A stretch of DNA of 64,000 bases, taken from NCBI RefSeq assembly GCF_963678845.1, contig NZ_OY787466.1:744001-808000 (forward strand), read 5' to 3'. The notes beneath the pieces were generated by a model that saw nothing but the letters and a program-made list of their open reading frames with translations, was not told the DNA's origin and did no database searches. Positions within the stretch are counted from its first letter, which is position 1, and each line of letters starts with the position of its first letter. A program made the position numbers and the translations under genes. This DNA is from an uncultured Bacteroides sp. (GTDB lineage Bacteria > Bacteroidota > Bacteroidia > Bacteroidales > Bacteroidaceae). Below, one piece after another: positions 18,942-27,411 of the stretch.

Positions 18942-21900
18942 TTAGAAAGTAACATTTAATCCTACTGTAATTGATTTCGGCATTGGCTGAGCATAAATGT
19001 TACCCAGAGTTTCCGGATCAAAATATCCCTCATAGTTAGATGCAATAACAAATGGATTTTGTGCCTCTAAATTTACTTTTGCATAAGAGATGCCTACCTT
19101 TGTGAGTAAGTTCTTAGGAATTTCATATCCAAAACGAATACTATTTACACGTAGGTAATTGATCTTTTTATACCAGATATCCAGATCGCGGAATACATTG
19201 GTAGCAAGTACATATCCGGTATTAAATGCCATATAGTCGCCCAAGCGATTGCCGTCTTCCGTATTTGGTCCGATCATACGCGGATAGATGCCCGATTTAT
19301 TGTCTGGTGTCCACACTTTGTTCATCATAGTCGAGCGATTTATTCCTCTGTCCATCTCTACCATATCATAAAATGGTTCTGTCTTTATCCATTGTCCCAG
19401 ATTGAATGAGCAGGAAATGTTTAGAGAAAAGCGACCAAGCTCAATATTATTAATGAAACCACCTGAGATTTTTGGATCTTTACTGCCTACATAAGTGTAC
19501 AAGTCACGTATCTGTTCATTACTCAATGTACTTTGATACATACCCCAACCTTCAGGATCAACTAATCCGAAGAACTCGGTAGCTGTTACTTTCTTATCGC
19601 CTTTCTGAAATAAAGGATATCCTTGTTCATCAAGTCCGGCTGTTTTGAAAGCAAACAAAGCATTAACCGGATATCCTTTCAGTGAAGGAGTAATTTGATT
19701 AGACGGTATTTCAATATTGTCAACGTTGTTTATGTTTTTAGCTACATTAATAGTGGTGCTCCATTTGAAATCCGAAGTATTGATATTTTTAGTAACCAAA
19801 CTCAATTCCAATCCTTTATTTGTAACTCCTGCCCAATTGATTGTAGCAGTTCCAAGTCCGTTTTCCAAAGCTACAGTTCTCATTCCGATAAGATCGGTTG
19901 ATTTTCTGTGATAAGCATCAGCACTGAAATAGATTCTGTTATCGAGAACGGCTATATCAAATCCGGCATTCCACGTAGCAGTCTTTTCCCAACGTAAGCG
20001 GTCATTCGGTAAGTTGGTTGGAGTAATTGTTGATTCTGTTTGTCCGGGTAGTAAAGTTGCTGTTTTCCTGTCACCAACAATGTATTTAGAAGTTCCTTTA
20101 TCAATATTACCTTGTAAACCGTATGATAAACGAAGCTTAAGGTCGTTAATCCATTTTACATTTTTCAGGAAAGATTCTTCCTTCACTCTCCATGCACCCG
20201 AAGCCGCCCATAATGGAAGATACTTGTATTTAGGATCAACACCGAATAGATCAGACCCGTCCATTCTTACACTACCAAAGAATGTGTATTTGTTATTGTA
20301 TGTATAGCCTAATGTTCCGAAGAATGATGCATAAGCATTTTCTACATAACTTTTCTTGAATAAAGGGAACGTTGAAGAGTATGACTGGTCCGGGAAAATA
20401 ACAGGTTGAGTGGTAAGTGTTTCTTCATTGAAGCCATATCCGGCAGAGAATATATCTTCTTGTTTTGTGCGTCTCAACTCATTACCGGCCATAAAGTCGA
20501 ACTCATGCTTTTCAGCCAATGTCATTCTATATTCAAGAACCGTTTTCAGATTCCATTGTGATAAAGTACTTTCAGTGTTTTTGATAACCCCGCCCTCAGG
20601 TACAAAATAAGAATCCCCCACACGGCTCATAGCTCTTTCTCTGCGAGAGAAATAGCTGTTTTTTCCGCCGAATTGCTGTAAGTTCTGATTGTCACGTTGC
20701 AGTCCTAATTGTGATCTAAGATTTAGTTTAGGCAAAATTTCCCAATCTGCATCAAAGATTGCATTCATAGTACGGGCCTTCAAATTATTAGAGGTGTTGT
20801 TTCTCTCTTCGATAATATTGTAATTAATGGTAGTTCCACTATAAGTAGGTATCTCCGGATCATAAACATAATTCCCGTTATCATCATAGATTTTCTGATA
20901 AGGATTGGCCGATCTTGAATATCTTGATGGGTTAGTTATTAATCCTGTTCCGGTAAGATAAGATCCTTGTTTTCTTTCGTTAGCAAAAATAGTAGCTCCC
21001 ACTTTTAAGTTGCTGGCCAGTTTGTAATTTCCTTTAAGAGTGAAGTTCAATCTGTTCAGCGATGTACCTTTTGTAGTACCCAATTCATTATAATAGCCGG
21101 TTGAAAAATAATATGAAGCTTTTTCTGAGCCTCCGTTTATACTAAGGCTATAGTCCTGATTAGCTGCTGTGCGGTAAAGTTCATCTCCCCAGTTTGTATT
21201 AACCGAACGTAAATTTGCAATTTCAGTCTGTACATTTGAAGGTAAGCTTTCAACTCCTCCGTTACGGTATTGATCCCATAAACTGTTACTATCGAATAAG
21301 CGTGCTATTGCACCTTTTTTTGTAATAGAATTGTCTGAATCCAGATCGTTGTATTTTGCCAGTTGCAATTCCAGATCAATCTTTTCTGAAGAATTCATCA
21401 GATTGAGTTTACTCATGTTGGGTTTTGCAGTAAAGGAGAGTTTTGAACTAAACTGAACAGTTGGTTTTCCTTCTTTTCCTTTTTTAGTAGTGATAAGAAT
21501 AACACCATTAGCAGCTCTGGCTCCGTAGATAGCTGTTGCAGCAGCATCTTTCAGTATAGTAATATCTTCAATATCTGCAGGGTTGATACCTGCGATTGAA
21601 GAAGAAAAGAGCTGGTCAATGTTCTTATCGGACATATCGGGCAGGTTTGTGCCTTCAAGAGGCATACCATCCAATACCCAAAGAGGATCTTGCGTACCAC
21701 TTAAAGAAACAGTACCACGGATTCGTATTTTTGCAGGAGCACCCGGTGCTCCGTTTACTGCAGTTGTTTGCACACCGGCAACTTGTCCGCTCAACATCAT
21801 ATCAACACTTGAAACACCTGCTTGCAATATATTGGCAGCTTTGATAGTAGAAACAGCTGAAGTAAGCTTTCGTTTCTCTATTTTCTGGTATCCGGTTACT

Positions 21901-22256
21901 ACTACTTCGCCAAGCTTACCCTCAGATTCCTTCATGGTAATATTGATAAAGGGTTTATTCTGAATCTTAATAACTTGTGTTTCATAGCCAATAAAACTGC
22001 AAATCAACTTAGTGTTCCCTTTTGGAACAGCCACAGAGAATGTACCATTCACATCTGTTGTAGTTCCAAGATTGTAATTAACTACAACTCCTTCAACAGA
22101 TGACTTTTCGCCAATAGTACTTTTGTCGGCATAGACAGAAGCACCAGGTAAAGGACTTCCATCCTCCGCCACAACTTTTCCCTTTATCAGAACCGTTTCT
22201 TGTGCTGATAAAGTAAAGGGAAAAATAAAAAGAAATAATAACACGATTAATCTCAT
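18942..22256 (-). CDS. SusC/RagA family TonB-linked outer membrane transporter
   Basis: 1104 aa: signal peptide (ending TLSAQ), carboxypeptidase-D regulatory-like domain (~22-115) with an insertion, the KLGEVVVTGYQK junction near 120, plug (IRIRGTVSLSGTQDPLWVLDGMP; ITILKDAAATAIYGARAANGVILITTK) and a 22-strand-type barrel ending VGLNVTF. Partner of the SusD gene 18 bp downstream, and 50 bp after the metalloprotease gene, so all three are probably one transcript. Confidence 0.95.
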   Translation of the reverse strand: MRLIVLLFLFIFPFTLSAQETVLIKGKVVAEDGSPLPGASVYADKSTIGEKSSVEGVVVNYNLGTTTDVNGTFSVAVPKGNTKLICSFIGYETQVIKIQNKPFINITMKESEGKLGEVVVTGYQKIEKRKLTSAVSTIKAANILQAGVSSVDMMLSGQVAGVQTTAVNGAPGAPAKIRIRGTVSLSGTQDPLWVLDGMPLEGTNLPDMSDKNIDQLFSSSIAGINPADIEDITILKDAAATAIYGARAANGVILITTKKGKEGKPTVQFSSKLSFTAKPNMSKLNLMNSSEKIDLELQLAKYNDLDSDNSITKKGAIARLFDSNSLWDQYRNGGVESLPSNVQTEIANLRSVNTNWGDELYRTAANQDYSLSINGGSEKASYYFSTGYYNELGTTKGTSLNRLNFTLKGNYKLASNLKVGATIFANERKQGSYLTGTGLITNPSRYSRSANPYQKIYDDNGNYVYDPEIPTYSGTTINYNIIEERNNTSNNLKARTMNAIFDADWEILPKLNLRSQLGLQRDNQNLQQFGGKNSYFSRRERAMSRVGDSYFVPEGGVIKNTESTLSQWNLKTVLEYRMTLAEKHEFDFMAGNELRRTKQEDIFSAGYGFNEETLTTQPVIFPDQSYSSTFPLFKKSYVENAYASFFGTLGYTYNNKYTFFGSVRMDGSDLFGVDPKYKYLPLWAASGAWRVKEESFLKNVKWINDLKLRLSYGLQGNIDKGTSKYIVGDRKTATLLPGQTESTITPTNLPNDRLRWEKTATWNAGFDIAVLDNRIYFSADAYHRKSTDLIGMRTVALENGLGTATINWAGVTNKGLELSLVTKNINTSDFKWSTTINVAKNINNVDNIEIPSNQITPSLKGYPVNALFAFKTAGLDEQGYPLFQKGDKKVTATEFFGLVDPEGWGMYQSTLSNEQIRDLYTYVGSKDPKISGGFINNIELGRFSLNISCSFNLGQWIKTEPFYDMVEMDRGINRSTMMNKVWTPDNKSGIYPRMIGPNTEDGNRLGDYMAFNTGYVLATNVFRDLDIWYKKINYLRVNSIRFGYEIPKNLLTKVGISYAKVNLEAQNPFVIASNYEGYFDPETLGNIYAQPMPKSITVGLNVTF

Positions 22257-22306
22257 TACCTTAACATTTAAATAATTGTTTTCACTATATACTTATCCTC
22301 TCTTTT

Positions 22307-24805
22307 TTATCTTAACGATTTGTCAATACGAAGCAACATGTCTTCATAATGATAACGTGTAGATTGCTCTGCTTTCTCAACTCTTGATTTTAAAAGGCGT
22401 TCAATGCGAAGCAATATTCCTCTTTTTACAGAGATGGCTTCAGATGCTCTTTGTGGTCCAGAGAAAATGACATTAGAGCTAAAACTTTCTGACTGTGCTG
22501 TCAGACTTTTCTTTTCCTTGCTTACTTCATTTCTGTCGGCTGCAATGATTAATGCATCAATAAATGCTTTCTGAGTAGCTGTTTCAATTGCATCCAATGA
22601 AATGTTTCTGATAGTCTTTGCAAAGATAGCTTTATATAAATCATCCATTAATTCAGAAGCGGTATATGCTTTTTGTTTATTCTGAACTTCATTGGCTATC
22701 ATTCTGTCCATTCGTTCATTAGTAAGCAAATCCCATAGAATATATGATTGTATATTCTTGAACATTGCAAATGGATTATATTCCTGATAGCCTGATGGCG
22801 ATTCCTTTATAGGACCTACATACTTGAATAGCTCATCGCCAAATAACCATTTCGGATAAGTAATAACTTCATCGATCAGGTATTTAACAGCTTTCTTTTG
22901 CATTTCATGCGGAACATATTCATAACTTTTTGTTTTATCGCCATAAATAGTATTGTTCAGATATATACCTCCAACATTAGTGAGCACATGATATGAATAA
23001 AGATTCCATTGTCCGATTATATCATTGATTAGTTTTCCAGCTTCAAGATAATCGTCGCCTTTAGATGTTGTCCATTTTAAAATATCGGGCATAATTCTTT
23101 TCAGATTCTTTATTCCATATTGACTGGCTTTAACCGCATCGTCTCCTAAATCTTCGCTTTGAGCTCTGGGGTCGATGCCTGTGCGCATGTCTTGTTGAGG
23201 AAGATAGCGACAATCCGGATTTTTGTAGGCTTCGGTCACCACATTCTTTAGTGTTGCCAATTCCTTATGAGCATCTTCTTCCGGATAGTAACGATATCCC
23301 CATGCAATGGCAAATTTATCATAAACACCGATCTTTGGAGTCAATGATTTTACGTTATCTCCCGGTTGGGCAATATAATTGAAACGGGCATAATCCATGA
23401 TAGAAGGAGCAGTTGCCATCTTTGCACAGAAAGTCTCATTTCGCAAAGAATCTACAGGGTAGGAGTTAGATGCTCCCATATTGTGTTTTAAACCAAGAGT
23501 ATGACCTATTTCATGCGAAGAAATAAAGCGAATAGCCTCGCCCATGTGTTCATCGCTGAATTTATTACTTCTTGATTTAGGATCAATGATTCCGGTTTGT
23601 ACGCGCATCCATGAATGAACGGAAGTCATAACATTGTGCCACCAGATTACATTAGATTCTAAAATTTCTCCTGAGCGTGGATCAAATACTGATGGTCCCA
23701 TGGCATTGGCTTTATCAGATGCTACATAGGTAACAACTGAGTAACGAGAGTCATCACTGTCAAAGTCCGTATCATTGGGAGAAACTTCTTTCGCTATTAT
23801 GGCATTTTTAAATCCGGCAACTTCGAATGCTTTTTGCCAGTCGTATACCCCCTGAATAATAAATTTCACCCATTGTTTTGGAGTAGCCGGATCAATGTAA
23901 AACACGATAGGACGAACAGGTTCTGTAAGTTCACCGCGTGCATAAGCCGCTTTGTCTTTTGGCTCCAGTCTCCAGCGAGTAACGATGCTCCTTTTTTCAA
24001 GTTCATGCTGTTCATCATTAAAATACCATCGCGGAGTAGAGAAATACCCAACTCTGGAATCTTCAAATCGTGGCGACATTGGAGTTTTAGGTAACAATAC
24101 CAAGTTTGATGTAATCTCTACAGTGAGGTTTGCTTCCGATTGTGCCGATGGAATTCTTGTTGTAAGCATTGATTTCACCACAATGTTGTTTGGAAAACTC
24201 TTCATAGAAGATATGTATGAGTATTCACTGATTGGAGAAGTGCCCAAAGAAGCTATTCCAAATATATTATTAAAACTGGTTCTTTTCCCGTCATACACCT
24301 TATTTGCTTTTATCAAAACGGCTGTGCTGTCAGCATTGTAAGCTTCAATATCAAATGATTCTAATATTGATTTAGCAAAGTTACTGGCAACGCTTTTACT
24401 TATTTTAGATGAGTCGGATGATTCTACAAAGGGTTTGTATTGCAGTGCGAATACTTTATTTTGTTCTTTGTTGATCTGGAATTGTATTACAAGATCTTCG
24501 AACTCCATTCCTTTATTAAAACCTGCATCATTGAAATTAGCCGGAACTTGTGAAATCTTGTTTACGATTAAGAAATCACGTTTTGTAAGGCTGTCGGGAA
24601 CGAGAAAATAATAATCTCCATTCTTTTTATAAACAGTAAATAGTCCGGAATCAAGAGTGGCACTATCTGTTAATGATTTAAACTTATTGGATGTTTCTAT
24701 TTTAACTTCCGGTTTTGATTTATGCTCTTTCTTTTTGAATAATCCTAGATTTGCATTTGCTCCTAGTGAAGAGAACATAAAAACTGTAATTAGCAAATAT
24801 TTCAT
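22307..24805 (-). CDS. secreted zinc metalloprotease (metzincin, DUF5117/DUF5118/DUF4953 type)
   Basis: 832 aa with a signal peptide (ending LGANA). The zinc site HEIGHTLGLKH (His431, Glu432, His435, His441) is a complete metzincin HExxHxxGxxH motif. The layout fits the Bacteroidetes family with an N-terminal DUF5118-like segment, a DUF5117 region (~100-300) and a large DUF4953 domain around the zinc site. It probably degrades proteins in the periplasm or at the surface and feeds the SusC/SusD pair encoded downstream. First gene of its operon, with a LytTR-type site directly upstream and the sensor kinase/regulator genes just beyond. Confidence 0.9.
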   Translation of the reverse strand: MKYLLITVFMFSSLGANANLGLFKKKEHKSKPEVKIETSNKFKSLTDSATLDSGLFTVYKKNGDYYFLVPDSLTKRDFLIVNKISQVPANFNDAGFNKGMEFEDLVIQFQINKEQNKVFALQYKPFVESSDSSKISKSVASNFAKSILESFDIEAYNADSTAVLIKANKVYDGKRTSFNNIFGIASLGTSPISEYSYISSMKSFPNNIVVKSMLTTRIPSAQSEANLTVEITSNLVLLPKTPMSPRFEDSRVGYFSTPRWYFNDEQHELEKRSIVTRWRLEPKDKAAYARGELTEPVRPIVFYIDPATPKQWVKFIIQGVYDWQKAFEVAGFKNAIIAKEVSPNDTDFDSDDSRYSVVTYVASDKANAMGPSVFDPRSGEILESNVIWWHNVMTSVHSWMRVQTGIIDPKSRSNKFSDEHMGEAIRFISSHEIGHTLGLKHNMGASNSYPVDSLRNETFCAKMATAPSIMDYARFNYIAQPGDNVKSLTPKIGVYDKFAIAWGYRYYPEEDAHKELATLKNVVTEAYKNPDCRYLPQQDMRTGIDPRAQSEDLGDDAVKASQYGIKNLKRIMPDILKWTTSKGDDYLEAGKLINDIIGQWNLYSYHVLTNVGGIYLNNTIYGDKTKSYEYVPHEMQKKAVKYLIDEVITYPKWLFGDELFKYVGPIKESPSGYQEYNPFAMFKNIQSYILWDLLTNERMDRMIANEVQNKQKAYTASELMDDLYKAIFAKTIRNISLDAIETATQKAFIDALIIAADRNEVSKEKKSLTAQSESFSSNVIFSGPQRASEAISVKRGILLRIERLLKSRVEKAEQSTRYHYEDMLLRIDKSLR

Positions 24806-24822
24806 AAACTATAACTTTTTTC

Positions 24823-24889
24823 CAAAAGTAATAGAGAAGTTTCTTTTTAGAAAAAGAAATGTAGTGAACTGGGAAATATGTGTAGTGAA
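24823..24889 (-). promoter_or_regulatory. LytTR-type tandem site and promoter of metalloprotease-SusC-SusD operon
   Basis: Two identical 9-mers TGTAGTGAA (TTCACTACA in the gene direction) at 24860-24868 and 24881-24889 are separated by exactly 12 bp. This two-turn direct-repeat geometry is typical of LytTR/AgrA regulators. On the minus strand a -7 box TACTTTTG lies at 24823-24830, 18 bp before the ATG at 24805, with the repeats just upstream of the -33 position as expected for an activator. The LytTR regulator gene begins about 2.3 kb upstream on the same strand. Confidence 0.75.
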
Positions 24890-24907
24890 TCAGGCAATAT
24901 GGTGTGT

Positions 24908-26386
24908 TTATGAAATTAAAAGAAGTGGAATTTTAGCAATATAATATCCGTTTACTACTCCGAAGTGGCAATTTGTTTGTGTTAAAAAGGAGTATCTTTT
25001 AATTAAATTTTCAATACCCATACCCGAATGTTTTATTTCTGATTCACGCGGATTGTAGTTGTTTGTAACAACCAGAAGACCATTCTCTTCGAAAATATTA
25101 ATCCGGAGCGGTTCATTATCTGATATTTTGGTGTGTTTTATACAATTCTCAACTAATAGCTGAAGTGAAATGGGAGGGACTTTATAATTCATCAAACTGT
25201 CTGCTAAGGAGATTTCTGTAACAATTTTATTTGCAAATCTTATTTTCTGCAGACTGATGTAATTTCTAGTAAACTCCAGTTCCTCTTTTAAAGCAACCAC
25301 ATTTTGGTTTTCCTGCTTTAACAGGTATCTGTATAAGTTCGATAAAGTAATTGCAAAGTCTTTTGCCAAATCAGAATCCTTACTCACCAGCACCTTCAGA
25401 CTGCTTAATGAATTGAATAGAAAGTGAGGATTCAGTCCACTCTTCAAACGTTCCAGTTCCGCGGCAACTACAGTTTGCTTATATTGTTCGTCTCTTAACT
25501 GTAAGCTAAGGTTTTGCTGTTCTATTTCTCTACGGCGGATAAACTCTTTTCTCCATCTTAAAATGCCCAGACTGAAAACTGCAAGAAAAGCAAAAGTTGC
25601 CAGCAGAGAAATCATAAGAAAATCATTGCCTGTTTTTTGAATGGACTCAAATAGATCTAGATTTGGAATATTTGCTGTAAATACCCATTTTTCTCCATTC
25701 ATATCCATAGGATAATAATAACGATACACAGGCATATCCAGATAATCTGAATTCACTTTCTCAATAATGTGAGTATTTAGTAAAAGAGCTTTTTTTTCAT
25801 TATTAATATCTTCTTTATTAATTCCGGTTCCGATTTTCTTTTCTTCAGGATGATAGAGATAGACCCCGCTTTTTGTGATAGTGATGTAGGCATTTACCTG
25901 TTTTGTATCTGTTTCGGAGAATTTCTGATGAAATCCCATAAGATCAACAAGCATGCTTAGTTGCGATTTTGAATCAATGCGAAGTGAGAACTTTAAATAA
26001 TATCTTTTGTTTTTTACAAATACTTCATGCTGAATGTCTTCATTGCTTTTGTGTAATGAGTTGAGTGGCTCTATATAGATATCGTTGATACTTGAGTCAC
26101 TTTCTTTCATCTTTAAAATGGTTTCGTAAAGAAGATTTCTTGTACCGGCTCCACTCAATGTGGCTTTCAGAAAAGAGAGGCGCTCACCATAGTTATCCAG
26201 CATATTAGTTGCTATGTGGATATTGCTTACTCCAATATCTTCAATCATCACATTAGTGCGCTCAACCATTTCTTTTTTCACCTTAACATTGATGTGCCAG
26301 GTTGTAATAAAGAATATTATAAGTATCAGAATACTTATTTTGAAGTGGATATTAGTGAAAAGACTATTAGTTATCTTACCAGCCAT
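24908..26386 (-). CDS. sensor histidine kinase, LytS/His_kinase (PF06580) type
   Basis: 492 aa: a membrane segment (~15-33), an extracytoplasmic sensory region (~35-230; YLYHPEEKKIG and YRYYYPMDMNGEKWVFTANI are reminiscent of Cache domains), a second membrane segment (~240-262), a coiled linker, and the His_kinase region with the phosphorylated His in LNPHFLFNSLSSL (His321). The ATPase end is short (LQLLVENCIKHT; GMGIENLIKR). The start overlaps the regulator gene by 16 bp, so the two are translationally coupled. It is expected to sense a signal outside the inner membrane, perhaps peptides released by the proteases of this locus (inference). Confidence 0.9.
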   Translation of the reverse strand: MAGKITNSLFTNIHFKISILILIIFFITTWHINVKVKKEMVERTNVMIEDIGVSNIHIATNMLDNYGERLSFLKATLSGAGTRNLLYETILKMKESDSSINDIYIEPLNSLHKSNEDIQHEVFVKNKRYYLKFSLRIDSKSQLSMLVDLMGFHQKFSETDTKQVNAYITITKSGVYLYHPEEKKIGTGINKEDINNEKKALLLNTHIIEKVNSDYLDMPVYRYYYPMDMNGEKWVFTANIPNLDLFESIQKTGNDFLMISLLATFAFLAVFSLGILRWRKEFIRRREIEQQNLSLQLRDEQYKQTVVAAELERLKSGLNPHFLFNSLSSLKVLVSKDSDLAKDFAITLSNLYRYLLKQENQNVVALKEELEFTRNYISLQKIRFANKIVTEISLADSLMNYKVPPISLQLLVENCIKHTKISDNEPLRINIFEENGLLVVTNNYNPRESEIKHSGMGIENLIKRYSFLTQTNCHFGVVNGYYIAKIPLLLIS

Positions 26387-27129
26387 TGTTTAAATTCTTT
26401 TACTTTTTCAGAGCTTATAATAATATCTTCATCCGGTTGGGGGTTAAGCTTTACTTTTACCCGGCTTTTAGAATAAGGAGTAAAGGAATCAACACTGGCA
26501 AAATTAACTATGAAGCGTCTGTTTAGCCGGAAAAACTCACGGTTGTTCAGTTCCTGCTCCAGTTTGTATAATGTACTTTCACAAAAATACCTGTCGCCGG
26601 CCATAGATACGGCAAACAGATAGCGCCCGTCGGCCATGAAGTAGGCTATATTATCAACATTCATGGGCATTTGGGCATTGCCGGAACTAAGCATAATACG
26701 GCTTATGAAATTCTTTGATTCAGTCTGCGATTTTCCAAGATAAGTTAATAGGCTTTCAAAATCTGCCCTGAACATACTTCTTATCTCTTTGTACTTATTC
26801 AACGCTTTTTCCAGATCGGCTTCATCAATAGGCTTGAGTAAGTAGGCTACACTATTAACCTCAAAGGCTTTAATGGCATACTGATCATAAGCGGTGGTGA
26901 ATATAACAGGGTACTTTACCTTTATCTTGTCGAATATTGAAAAGGATATGCCATCATTCAGATGCACATCAAGAAATATAAGGTCACAGTCATTCTGTTG
27001 CAGCCATGCCACGGTAGAGGATATGCTATCCGTTTGCCCTACAATATTTATTTCGCTATCAATATTAGCCAGTCTTTCTGCTAATTCTGTAGCCAGCAGT
27101 TGTTCATCTTCTACAATAAGTACATTCAT
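26371..27129 (-). CDS. LytTR-family response regulator
   Basis: 252 aa: receiver domain (acidic pocket Glu7-Asp8, phospho-acceptor Asp54 in FLDVHLNDG, Lys in YLLKPID) and a C-terminal LytTR DNA-binding domain (~145-250; ADGRYLFAV, FCESTLYKLEQEL, FFRLNRRFIVNFASVD). Cognate partner of the kinase whose gene overlaps it. A direct repeat with exact LytTR geometry upstream of the metalloprotease operon is the obvious target, and a related motif precedes the TonB-receptor operon. Confidence 0.95.
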   Translation of the reverse strand: MNVLIVEDEQLLATELAERLANIDSEINIVGQTDSISSTVAWLQQNDCDLIFLDVHLNDGISFSIFDKIKVKYPVIFTTAYDQYAIKAFEVNSVAYLLKPIDEADLEKALNKYKEIRSMFRADFESLLTYLGKSQTESKNFISRIMLSSGNAQMPMNVDNIAYFMADGRYLFAVSMAGDRYFCESTLYKLEQELNNREFFRLNRRFIVNFASVDSFTPYSKSRVKVKLNPQPDEDIIISSEKVKEFKQWLVR

Positions 27130-27411
27130 AGAGAGAAATGGTGAAATTTAAATATCCTGGTTGTTGGTCAGTCAGCACAAAGTTATAAATTTTAGTTATA
27201 TCCCCATCAGAATGCAAGGCTAAATTGTAATTTAGTTGTGTGTATCTTTTAGAGCGCGGAAAAATACCCTCTATTTTCTGTTATTATAGGGGGTGGGAAT
27301 AATTTTTACGCGGCTTATAATCAATTAGTTAACTCTAAAAGTAAAACGTCTTGTCAGAAAACTTCTTAGATAAGTTGTTCCTCAAAATGAAAAACGTGAG
27401 TTAAAAAGTGT

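Noticed and set aside
21583..21963. 126-codon open frame antisense to the SusC gene
   Set aside because: It mirrors the conserved plug-domain region of SusC, where the sense-strand codon pattern commonly leaves the antisense frame open; no ribosome site or domain seen.
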